From Knoxdaviesia capensis (taxonomy: Eukaryota > Ascomycota > Sordariomycetes > Microascales > Gondwanamycetaceae): 64,000 nucleotides of DNA. A program made the translations under genes and the position numbers. This document shows positions 22,439 to 33,254 of this stretch, in pieces; within the stretch, counting starts at the first letter, position 1, and each line of letters begins with the position of its first letter. The stretch is taken from contig LNGK01000008.1 of NCBI GenBank assembly GCA_001510575.1, positions 818,340 through 882,339 on the forward strand, in the 5' to 3' direction. Below the pieces are notes generated by a model that did no database searches, was not told the origin of the DNA, and saw nothing but the letters and a program-made list of their open reading frames with translations.

Positions 22439-24508
22439 CTTTGAGGGTGATGGCCGGAGTACCCGAATTCCGAGAGTGTCGGGAAACAGCGGGAACACAG
22501 AAGAATGATTACGACTCCGACGCGAAAAGGTCGTAATGTGAATCAATCAGTGCGGGGGTACCGTATCAAGGGCGGCTCAAGACTCTTGTCGTCCAACTCC
22601 GGAAGCTCCCGCTTTCTCAAAACCTGAAAACCAAAATTGTCGCGACTTTGTCTATAGTGCACTGAGTCTATCTGTCTCTGGCAAGCAAAAGACGAAGAGA
22701 CGGCAGTAACTGATGGTTTGGAGTGATAGAAAATGCGGGGAGCAGTTGCGGTAATTGGAGGCACTCAGGAAGAAGAAAAAAATGTGAAGAGGGGGGAGGG
22801 AAGAATGATCAAGGGTTTGCCAAGACAAGATAGTAGATTAAGGGACAGCGCAAAAAGGAAGAAGAATGTAGAGGTGACAAAAAGTATAGTAGCCAGGGAA
22901 GAAAAGAAGGTATGAAAGGAAGAGAAAGGCACAAGAGCAGATTTTAAGTGAAAAAAATAGCCGGATGGAAGAACGGTTGCTTTCTTGGGGTGCCTCCACT
23001 TTCTTGGATCCGTCGCTACTGGGCCTCAGAAAAGGAACGATGGAAATAAATCATAGGGTATCACAAGTGAGGGCTATGGTCGTGCAGTTCAGGTCAGGTA
23101 TAGGGAACCGGAAACCTCTCTCATTCCAGAGACATGGGTCTTGGAATGCCGGACAGGCAGGCTCCATAGCGGGGACATTTGGAGGAACCCAACAAAGCCA
23201 GCAGTCAGTCATTGGCACTTGATTCCTGAAAGACTTATACTGCTATCGAGAACCCCTTACCCGGTCTATTGTGTTTCTTTGACTTGAGTGTGAACAGCAC
23301 CACAGTGGCGGCCCGGAAATATCAGACCAGGAACCTTTGTGTAGGTCTCACTGGAGAGTCTTTTTAGTGTGGCAGCTGCCGCCATAGAATGAGGGTCCGA
23401 ATCCGGAATCGCAGGAAAACGCATGTGAGTGGGAGAGATATGGGCCAGCGGAAAGGAACGATGATGCAGGTTAGAGCTACTTCGGTACGAGCTGTCCGGA
23501 ATTGACCATCGATTCGTTTTCCTTGCTGGAAGAATGAGAACTTCGGTGGGGCCAGGCTAGACCAGCCCAAAATTTAAGCTCACATCCCGCCAAAAGCTTA
23601 GGCGCAATTCGCTCCGAGTGTAACTGTGCCAAAAAGCGACGATTTCACCAATTTGGACGGCCGGATCACCACTTTCGATGGTCCTCGCTGTCCTTGTCTC
23701 TCCGTGTTGAGGTGACACTCGTCACAGCTTACACGTAGCCACACCCAATTAGCAATCACAAGACGAAACCCCGCTACTGTGATGTTCTTCCGGTGGCATG
23801 TGGAAGGGAGCAGTCACGGGACACAGCAACCATCAGGCCGGTGAACTCATGTTGGCTGACGAGGATACAAACGCCATGGTCGAACTTTCGAGTGGTTCTG
23901 CTCTCGTTGTGTGGTTCGGGGCCGGTATACCCGAGATCTTGATTGCTGTGCTGCAGTGGCTAGCGAGATCTAGTCCAATCTTCAAGCAAGCCACTCGCCC
24001 TGGCCAAATGACTCCTGCAGATATTTCGGGGTTCAGGTACACAGGAATCTCCATCATGTGCTTCCACATTCTGGAGACCCAGCACACCAGCATCAGCTCT
24101 TCCCATATTGACGTGCTCTGTTCGCTTTGCGTACTACCCAAAGAGATCGAGGGAGAATATCCAGTCCAAGTGCCCATTCATCAGGCACAATGAAGGAAAA
24201 TGCGCCAAGATCTGATAGGACCAAGTCAGGGGCCACTGGAAATGACAAGGTGATCTCCAAACACAAGTGTAACTGGAAATGGGAGTAGTTGTGGAATGGG
24301 ATGAGGTCATAAGAGCCTGAGAAACATGCGGGCATGGCAGGCGCACACTAGTACGGACAAACTTCTATCCCACGAAGCACAGAGAGCACAGGAACGAAAT
24401 GGGAAAGTCTTGGCGAGGCTCTGCGGAAATCAAAGGTTTTGTCTTCTTGGAAACCATCGAACGGGATAAAATGAGACAATACAAGAAAAGAAGAAAAAGG
24501 ACTCATAA
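22439..24508. other. Possible long intron or promoter of the stress-protein gene
   Basis: No independent gene is supported. If the upstream exon at 24509-24988 belongs to the stress-protein gene, this is a 2.1-kb intron, long for a fungus. A candidate internal exon of 62 bases (22625-22564 on minus, encoding VLRKRELPELDDKSLEPPLI) is bordered by TTTTCAG and GTACCC and is phase-compatible with both neighbours. Alternatively the T/C-rich minus strand near 22750-22900 is a promoter for a shorter transcript. The 131-codon plus-strand frame at 23798-24193 has no recognisable motif. Confidence 0.4.
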
Positions 24509-24988
24509 TTACCTCACAGGCGGCGGAGACGCTGCGCGGATTCTCTCCTGAGTAGTCCGCTTCTCGATACCCTGGGGCAGCGACGGGTTCCGGGAGGCGA
24601 TAAAGCCGATCGAAGATTTCCGGCGGCCAGCAGGTGGGAGCTTAGGATCGAGAGGTCTCGAAACCATTTGGGGAGGCCCGGAAAAGTCGAAAGTGCCGGG
24701 AACTGCAGGGAGACTGAAAGCTATGGGCCCCTCGGTAGTTGATGCAGTTGAGATGGTCGTGAGTGGGCTAGGCGCAAGAGGGTCAACATCCTCGTCTTCC
24801 TCTCGGACCGTGGTCAGCGCAACTCCTCGGGGGACGGTATCGTCGATCGGCGGCGTAGTAAACGCAGCATAGCCATTTCCAGGCGATGAGGATCCGACGG
24901 CCGAAGTGTGGACAAGATAATCGCCTTTCGCGCCGGCGGATTGATCACTGGAATCGGCGCGGTCGGGCGACGTCGTCGTCTGGTTCAT
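24509..24988 (-). CDS. Disordered N-terminal exon, probably of the stress-protein gene
   Basis: An open frame of about 160 codons starting at the ATG at 24988 (A at position -3). The product is Ser/Thr/Pro-rich and acidic in the middle (TTVREEDEDVDPLAP) with a basic end (GRRKSSIGFIASRNPS, then ERIRAASPPP). It has no domain of its own. It ends in the bases CCTGTGAGGTAATT, which offer two donor sites. Using GTAATT, the exon joins in phase to the acceptor at 22404/22403 and gives ASPPPV-R-FQKHVAFGNLD, matching the arrangement of a disordered, basic-ending N-terminus before the conserved segment in ascomycete USP proteins. It could also be a separate short gene. Confidence 0.5.
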   Translation of the reverse strand: MNQTTTSPDRADSSDQSAGAKGDYLVHTSAVGSSSPGNGYAAFTTPPIDDTVPRGVALTTVREEDEDVDPLAPSPLTTISTASTTEGPIAFSLPAVPGTFDFSGPPQMVSRPLDPKLPPAGRRKSSIGFIASRNPSLPQGIEKRTTQERIRAASPPPVR

Positions 24989-27876
24989 GCTACCGTTATG
25001 ACCGGATTGGGGATTTGGGTCGCAATAAGAGAGGGGCCTGGTTGTGGGCGGAAACACTAGTAATCCCCGTACAGGAAACCCAAGCGAGATCGATCTTGAT
25101 ATTGGTCGCACAACTTGAAGAGCAATGTCGCCAATAGCTTCGGGAGAAACCAATCACGCAAAATGGTGGTATAGCGTAGTTTGTTCAGGAATGATATGAC
25201 AGGTGAGCTGTTTAGAGGCAACAAAGCGGCAACGTGACAGCAGATGACTCCGGATGACTTTTTTTTTCCGACTCACAGTTGGTGAGTGATGATGAGTGAG
25301 AGTGTCTGTTGGCGAAAAGCAAAACGTGTGCCGGAGGCAAGGCCGTCAGTGGTGTGTAGAATGAGGGTAAAATTGGCCAGAAGTGGCGATCTTGAGCTTG
25401 AGGTGGGTTTTGTTGAAACGGAATATATCCCGTCACTCTATTTGTTATTGCAACTGCCAAACGACCTCGGACAGAGGCTGGAATTGACAGAGAAGTGACA
25501 ACATGGGGTGATAGCTATGTCTCCAGCAATAGCAACAGTCGGTCACGCTTCAGGGCTGTCTCATGCAAGATAGACAGGATTGAAGACGCGGCGGAAATGA
25601 TGCAAGAACGAAGATTCCGTAAATATATGCGGATTCACCAAGATTTAGCGATGGCGTGGAATTGTGGTAGTGATAACCCCGAACGAGCGTGGAGCGAACG
25701 ATGGCCAGGCCAGGTGGTTCGTGTAAAATAAGAAAACAGCAAGAAGAGGCTGGAGATGGAAAGCTGTTCAAGAGACCCGAAATGGCAAGGCAAAGAAAAA
25801 AAATGGAAATAAACTGCAGTCACAGATATATTCGGAGAGTCGCAGAACTGAGGGAGGCACGGCGGTTATTTGGCTATCAAGGTTCAGATTCAAGGTTTTG
25901 ATGGACCTGAGCTACGGCTATAAATGTTGGTAGAGGTGCGGTTGTCAGTCTCGCAGCACAAGGGGGGTGGGTAGGAGCTTATATGCACATCACGGACGGC
26001 AAAGCCTATGGAAGGCAACACACAGAGGGAGGAAAGAGAGGCAGGGAAGAAGCAAAAGAAGGAATATACGGCTTGGCAGTGTGTCAGGCACCCTGTGGAC
26101 ACGCTGTTCCGAGGAGGTGCTAGGTATCATCGGAGAGAAACGAGAAATGCTACAAAGGAAGAGCGGCTGCAACATGGGGTGTGGGTTGTAGAAGAGGGAG
26201 AGAAACAGCACTCGCAGAAAGGGAGAGGAAGAGTTACAGGTATCGGTTTGTAGAGAAGGCGGGAAACAGGAAACAACACATACATAGCCAGGACCGGCTG
26301 GACAGGCACACGGATAAGATAGGGGATGATGGAACTCAAGGATTTGCAGAGAGGGATGGAGGGGAGTGGGCCAACCAGATCTTTGACAGTCAGAGGTGTT
26401 GGGGAATTGTTTCCCATTCTTGGCCTTGTTTTCGTCCTGGCGCTTTTCTGTGGTATTTAGTGGTATCCCCCTGTTCGTGTTCTCTAAGTGAGTGCAACAG
26501 TGCAGCAGAACAAGCAACACCAAGGATTCTGGCGAGGCCCAAATTCAGTGTTCATGCAGGTTGCCAGACACACTGTAGAGCTGATCTGAGTTTGTGTGTG
26601 GGGTGGAGGAGGAGATGCGCGAGATAGCTCAATACTTCTCCAATTTGAGGGGGTTGAGGGGATTCTAAAGGCTTGATTCAGGCCGGGGAGCTCACGAAAG
26701 AAAGAACCAGCCCATAACACTTGTCTCAGGATCATTCAATGGGGTGGAGTGCTGCAAGGGAGATGGATCAAAGCATGACTGGAGAAGGGAGAGACACAGA
26801 GACAGAGACAGAACGAGAAGACAAGCAACAGCCAGTGGCGTCGTAGGCTCATCATCTTCCCTTCAAAAGGGCTCGTCCGAGAGTGTCTTTCGAAACTTCG
26901 TGATAGTCGAGGCCGCCCGCCGCCCGAGAAATTGCGCTAGGTCGGAGATGGGCTCCGGGGAGTTTTGAGAACTTACGCCGCTTGTGACAGCACTGACAAA
27001 GCCGAAGATACGAAGTATTAACGACGATGGAAGAAGCCGGGTATACGGCGGTAATGGGTGAGGTTTTGTGGTATTAGTGTTTTTTAGGCCAGTGAGGTGT
27101 TTATAAAAACCTTATCTGATTTCTGATCGGCAGCACACAGATAAAATAAAAAAAGTCCAAAAATAGGAGACAGATATGAGTGAAGGAGAACAGGTTTCCC
27201 GTATCCGCTGAAGTGAGGTTGAAGGCAATCAAAGGAAACTAGACGAGACCAAGGTTAGATAGAAGAAAAAGAAGAGGGAGAAAAGAAGAAAGAGGAAGAG
27301 GCAAAAGTCGGAGAGGAAAAAGAAAAACCAGAAGGGGATGGAATGGGACGAAAAGTATCGCGACAGCAAGCCAGATGCCATATATTCCAGTGCGGGCTGC
27401 ACCTTCCCTCAATCCAAGTTGCTTTGATTGGGACCTGCACTTGACTGGCTTGATCTCTCGGTCATTTCCCATTGTTTCGCCCATGATAGATTTCCGTGAC
27501 TGTAAAGTAACTTTTGGCAGGCGCGACCACGTGTATGGTACTTGCAAAACCAAGGGAGGCTTGGCATGGTTCCTTGGCGAGAAAAACCAGCAGGGAAAGC
27601 ACGACGCACCCGGCCACATGCATTCGTTGGGTGTCGTGTTTTGCGTCTCCTTCAACGTGTGCTAGGCTTAGTGAGCAATAGCCGGTGGGAGCCGGTGAGA
27701 GATAATCTCGTGCAGCATGGCAGGAGCGACCGGCGAGGTGATGAGTGAACGGTGAGGAAGGAACAGAGTGATCGTCAAGTCAGAGATCATTAATCAGTCA
27801 ATTGGAGGTGCAGCTGTCACCACCTGGTCGCTGTTCTCTGTGGAGGGCAATTTGAGTGTGTTCGATATCAACTGGT

Positions 27877-27892
27877 TCTCTCTCTCTCTCTC

Positions 27893-27923
<31 letters not shown>

Positions 27924-27924
27924 C
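27877..27924. repeat. TC microsatellite
   Basis: About 48 bases of TC units with one CCC interruption. Confidence 0.95.
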
Positions 27925-29660
27925 GAGCTATCACGGCCGTTGATGACTTTGTATCCACACCCTTCACTGACCCAGACAATTAAAAAACCAATAACCGCTA
28001 CCCTCCAATTCAATCTGGCCCTGCTGCCTATCGGTCCGCGGCCAACCGTGTCTCGCTTCTCGACGGCAGCGTTGGCGGTGCACTGCATGTTACTCTGTTT
28101 GAAATAGCTCAGATTCAAAGAGCTCTGGGAGCACCAAACCCGTGGAATGGTTGCATGCGCAAAATAACAGTCTGGACTATTCAAAACCCGCTGTTTGCCC
28201 ACATGTACGGCCTTCTACGCGCAGATACGCTCATGCATTTTCATGCAGAGCTGCATAACGGGCGACTGGTGATGTTTGCGTGTCTAGCAGTACCTAGTTG
28301 GTGTCGGAGAGAATCAGTTCCCTTCCTCGGAAAAATCATTCAGACCGCAGCTCCTAATATCTCTTTTTTATCAAACAGTTCGTCCTCCAGATAAGCCACC
28401 GCTCTCCTCCCCGGATAGTCCTCACGCGAACATGCACCAACCCAGCACTGAATATAGGTCCATTCAATGCCCAAGCTCTCAAGCTCTGGCCCCTCCGTCC
28501 CTATCAAACCTCAACTTCGCCCTCCTTATCAGTGGGACTGCAGCTAGCTTCCTTGATCTGTCCTTGCCTTTTACGTGGCAGTGTTGCGGGGTCTGGGCGA
28601 TTCTGTGCCTTTTTGGGGAGGGAGGATCTCCTATCCGTCAAAGCCCTGACCTGGCCTGAAAGTGTCTTATTGGTGAGTTTATTTGGGAGAACTTTTTTCC
28701 CTGGCCTGCGTTTGCTCATATGATCTGGGGCACGCAGGGCCTAGACGTGGGCTTTGTCTTACCAGCAGCTCGAGTTGGGTTTTTTCGGAGCCTCAAGTGA
28801 CTTCGCTTGTTCATGCCTCTGGCCCTGTTTCTGTTCCCTCTCTTGTGCACGTCCCAGTTATTTCAAAAATATCGAAAGGGAAAGATCTAACGGCCAGCAC
28901 CACAGGATAGTTTGAAACTTTATATGTCCGTAAGTCCGTGGAGTCCCGACGAGCCCCGGTTTGTGGCAACTTTCTTTTGGGCAACTCGTTAAGTGTCTGT
29001 CTCGGAATCTCAAAGGCCAGATACTATACCGTCTTTCCTCTAAAGATTCACATGTACTGGTGCTCACGAATCCAAAGGCTTAAGCTCCGTGCCAAGTCTA
29101 AACCCGCCCGGGCTTCGGCACCAGTGCCATGCGCACAGAAAACAAAATTGAGTCTCCCAAAACTGTCGTCTTGGAATGAGGAGCACAAGAAATCACAACC
29201 CAACACAGTAAAGGAAGCGAACCTCACTCTGGGGTGGGAGCAGCGTCAACCGGAATAGATGCACTAAGTAACGATAGTGTTACGCCTGTCAGCCCATGTC
29301 TTGGCGGTCCTTTTTGTGAGCCTTTTTTTTTCTCTCTGGGTGCTACCCCCGAGCCGATGCCAATGCGAGCCGTTTAGATGAAGCGGTTTGGCACCTGAAT
29401 GTGTCCGAATGGGTCGGTCGTCTAGGTCTAGTGGGTTGTGGCTGCAGTTCTCCCCACTGGATTCGGTCTATCTTTGGTCAGTCTTAGGTGATGCAAGTTG
29501 AAGGCTCAACAAGTCTCACAACGCTGGTTCTGAAACTTTCGGCGCCTTTCGAGACTCGGTTGGATTGCATTATGCCCTAAGGTCATTCCAGAACGCCCCG
29601 TCCACCGTCCTCCGAAAAAATGCTGGCACACGACGCAGACACACGAGAGTCAATCTTATA

Positions 29661-29676
29661 GTGTGTGTGTGTGTGT
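29661..29676. repeat. GT microsatellite
   Basis: Eight GT units. Confidence 0.85.
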
Positions 29677-29990
29677 ATTGATTCGTGTCCACGCAGCCTC
29701 CGCAGCGAGATTTAGTCGTCGTGCAAAAGGTGGGGTCAGTCCTTGACTACGGGATTCTGGAACATTGACATCCTGGTTGACAATCCATCCCGAAGATTTC
29801 CACTGTTCTCGTGTAGACATACTTAGGTGGCATTGTGTGCAAGTGCGGCCAGGGTCCGGCAATACTCAAGTCAGTGACTGCTAAACTACCAATGTCCTCG
29901 ACCACTACTTGTCCGATACTGATACTACTTTGAAATGAGTCGTCCAGTGTTTCAACGACCTGGGTGGCTGGAAGAAGGTCAAAACAAACG

Positions 29991-30008
29991 CCTAACCCTA
30001 ACCCTAAC
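29991..30008. repeat. Interstitial telomere-like tract (CCCTAA)3
   Basis: Three consecutive CCCTAA units (the first lacking one C), the complement of the TTAGGG telomere repeat of filamentous ascomycetes. It lies inside the contig rather than at its end. Confidence 0.85.
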
Positions 30009-30993
30009 ACACCGGAAGACTCACTGAGGGTTGTAAAACTCAGGCGAGGTGACGTGCATGTGCTCTCTCGGTCTCTTTCGTGAAATTGCTAATTGCCCCC
30101 TCTCGACTCATGGGCGTTTCCGACTTCCAAGATTTTCCTCTCCGAACATCCGTCTCACGAAAAGAAGTCGAAGAAATTTATGGACGGAAAAGACGGTGTT
30201 CGTTGTCTCGGCAGTGGAACGCTCAAGAGGCCTCCGGATGCTAGCAAGAGGAGACCACCCAAGAGAATTTCAGGGCGTTGAAACGGCCGTCCCGGCCACT
30301 TCCGCCCGCTGTATTTCGCGGTGGGGCAGGATTTTCGTTGTTCCTTTAACAGGCAACAGAATAGTGGGGGGAAACTTTGACTTTACAGGCTCGTGAAGAT
30401 GCGTTCACTTTGACGATATTGAAGGGAGGTCCATTATAAGAAATTTCCCCTCTTCGGATTGTCAGCATCACACTGCCGATATTGTCAACGGGCCGGCACC
30501 GGCAAGTCATGGGAACTCGGGGTTTTTATGATTAATGATTTTATTTTCATTTTGAAGAACGTTCTTTTTTGGGGGGTGTGTGAAAACGAAACGATTCCCA
30601 GGGAAAACTCCAGTGACGCCAGCTTTCAATGCCACCCCACCCCTCAACGAGATAAGATACACTGCATGAATAAACAGAGGGGAGAAGGTGAAAAAAAAAA
30701 GAAACAGGGAACAATCCGTTTCTGTACTGAAAGATCCGGTTATCTCTGCTCGTGTTCTGCATCTAAACCCTTCCGAGGACAAACCAAATAAGCAGACATG
30801 AAAACCCTCCTGTCCCCGGTTCCAGGACATGAAACAAAGCAAAGAAAAAAAAAGCCATTTTGAAAAGAAAGAAGAAAAGGAAGAGAAACCCCGTCCAAAC
30901 TCATATGTAACCCTAATTCGCTACTTCTATGCTCAATGCAGCGGTTGGAATCATGGTCTCATGAAGCCATATCGAGGGTTAGAATTGTGCTCC

Positions 30994-32668
30994 CTACTGA
31001 TACGTGCGGGCCAAGTTGCGGAGGTACCAGTCCACCAGCTTCCGGGCGACCTTGGCCTCGGAGATGTGAATGAGATCCTGTGGGTGAGAGAGGTGTTAGA
31101 ACAGACACAAACAAGACGAGTCTTGGGAGGAGCAAGAGGGAAATAATAAAATGACTTACTCCTTGCATAGCGTAGTCAATCTCGCTAACATTGACAGTCT
31201 CGCCATCCAGAAGGCTGCGGAAGCCCTCGGTCCAGCGCAGCTGCTTGGTGCGCTGCTTGTTGACCAACAGCCACGACCGTAGCTCCTCGGGCTTAACCTC
31301 GAGAAACCCGGACAGCTTGTTGAGGTCCATGGTGGTGTACAGCTTGAGGTACGACTTGACGGTGGCGCTCCACATGTTGGTCTTGACCTCCTCCATGAAG
31401 ATGCCGAGGTGGTGCTCGACGGGGTCGACGTTGGCCTCCTTGTTGTCAAAGTCCGGCGGCACGGGCGAGATAAACTTGGGGCAGGCCGAGCGGAACAGCT
31501 CCTCGAAGATGGGCAGCGACTCCGGGCCGCCGCGGTTCAGCTTGAGCAGCTGGTCGCCGAACTTCTCGCGCATGGCGGTGTGGATCGACTCGTCCAGGCG
31601 CGTGGGGTGGAAGGCCACGCAGATGGCAATCAGCGCGTACAGCTGCTCGTTCTTCTTGGTGATCGAGTCGTACTGGGCGCTCTTCTGCAGCTTGCTGGTG
31701 CGCTGCACAAACACAAGGATGTGGCTGAACATGCGGATGGCGTCGGCATAGCGGTGCATCATCATGTAGGCGAAGCCGACGTAGTAGTATGTGGTGAAGT
31801 GGGCGGCCATCACGCGCGCGAACATCGACTTCTTGTTTAGCTCGATGTCGTCGAGGGTCTTCAGCGCCAGGCTGAAGTCTCCCAGCAGGCAGTGCACACG
31901 CAGCAGACCTATTATGGAGAAGTAGCCGAGACGCTGGTACAGGTTCTTCGAGCCGTACTCGCCGGCCACGGCGGCCGGGTCCTCGTTTCGCCGCTGGGCC
32001 GCGAGCTGCTCGGCAATCCGGGACCGCTGGATCAGGGAGTACAGGACGTTCAGCACGCTGTAACAGCCCCAGGTGTTCGGGTTCTCGCGCATCAGGGTGA
32101 TTTCGTCCTCGTTCGAGCCTTGTCTCGCAATGCGCATGCGATATGTGGAGAACGAGTTAAACTGGTAGATGAATTCATCGATAACATCCCATGCCCAGTA
32201 GTACTGTAGTGATAAGCCAAAAAAAGGAAAAAAAAAAGTTAGATCACAGCACAGCCATAACTATCGCTATTAAAGTTTCCACCACAGATCCATCAAGTAG
32301 CTCTGAACGTGGCCCAAAGCTTTGATAGAAATGCCACCCAAACAATTAAAGCGAGAAATAAAAGAGAGAAAAAAACTGACGGTCGGGGGCTCAACATCGA
32401 CGGGGCCACTGCCCGAGTTGAGGATATGGTCGAAAAGGCTGCAGTAGGCATCGTAGCTCTGGATCTTCACATCGAGAGGAGCCGAGAAATCGAGAGGCTG
32501 AGCGGCAGCAGCGAGGCGAGCTTGGATATCATCGGCTTGGGACGAGAGTCCCAGATCGACATCGTCGATTCCGTCTTCGTACTGAACCTGTTCCTGGTAG
32601 TCGGCCACAAGGGCTTCCTCCTCGACATCGCTGTCCTCGAGCGTTCGGCCGTTTGAATACGCCGCCAT
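30994..32668 (-). CDS. Translation initiation factor eIF3 subunit l
   Basis: Subunit of the eIF3 complex, which organises the 43S preinitiation complex. Three exons on minus: 32668-32381, 32203-31160 and 31077-30994, giving 471 residues, close to the family's usual length. Introns start GTCAGT and GTAAGT and end CTACAG and CCACAG; all junctions are in phase 0. The acidic N-terminus (DVEEEALVADYQEQVQYEDG) precedes YYWAWDVIDEFIYQFNSF, a signature of subunit l, then YQRLGYFSIIGLLRVHCLLGD and YYVGFAYMMMHRYADAIRMF. The PCI-type domain and conserved end DLIHISEAKVARKLVDWYLR close the protein. The ATG lies in GCGGCGTATTC context with CAACC just upstream. eIF3l is absent from budding yeast but typical of filamentous fungi. 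It shares a promoter region with EFL1, transcribed the other way. Confidence 0.95.
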
Positions 32669-33254
32669 GGTTGCTGAGGGGGGGTTGGAGATTTACCGAT
32701 GGAGTATCGATGGATGAAGGAGGGATGGATGGGAAAAGAAGAAGAGAAGAGACAATCGGAAGACAAAAAAACACACAAGCCGATACTTGTCTCTGGTGTT
32801 AATAATTAATTCTGGGTCGACGATGAACAAACAAACCAAACCGAGGGGTTTGCAAAATGCCGTTCCAAGGTGGGGGGCAAAGTGTGGTGTTCAGTGGTGT
32901 GGGCACTGAAATTCGGCTGAAAAAAATATTTTGGCCAGCCAAACACCAAACAAATCGTGGAAATCACCGAAATTCAAGCGTGTTAGGGCTTAACTTCCAC
33001 CCCGATAGTTGACTAATATGGTTAGAGCGATATGCAAAATATGCATTTATCCAGTGGAGGGGCCTTATACGGCTTAAATGCATATATCTCTATTTTCACT
33101 TTTTTTCTCACCCGTGGCTCATTGTGACTCAACGTCATAACAAAATTTCATATAAATAATCTGACCTTAAACTCTTCCCGGAGCAACATGAATTTATCGT
33201 TCTGAGTTAGTTTTCCTTTGCCCACTATATGTTTCACCTCAAACTACACGAAAC
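32669..33254. promoter_or_regulatory. Bidirectional promoter between eIF3l and EFL1
   Basis: 586 bases separate the two start codons. The middle is AT-rich and contains an 11-bp inverted repeat, ATATGCATTTA at 33039-33049 and TAAATGCATAT at 33075-33085. A TATA-like CATATAAATAA lies near 33150, about 100 bases before the EFL1 ATG. No separate gene fits. Confidence 0.7.

Larger units (their letters stand above)
24989..30993. other. Gene-poor 6-kb region
   Basis: No coding region is supported. Composition changes along it: purine-rich on plus from about 25700 to 27340 (pyrimidine-rich on the strand of the stress-protein gene), a TC microsatellite at 27877-27924, a GT run at 29661-29676, a telomere-like tract at 29991-30008 and A-rich DNA at 30690-30890. 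A TATAAAAA element lies near 27101 (+) without a gene. Frames of 60-140 codons here are short and lack family features. Confidence 0.5.

Noticed and set aside
23798..24193. A 131-codon plus-strand frame inside the putative long intron
   Set aside because: No motif, no homologue that I recognise, and a frame of similar length is open on the other strand; not enough to call a nested gene.
25482..25498. ACAGAGAAGTGACAAC, similar to the U6 snRNA core
   Set aside because: It departs from the conserved ACAGAGA-GATCAGC arrangement and lacks the rest of U6.
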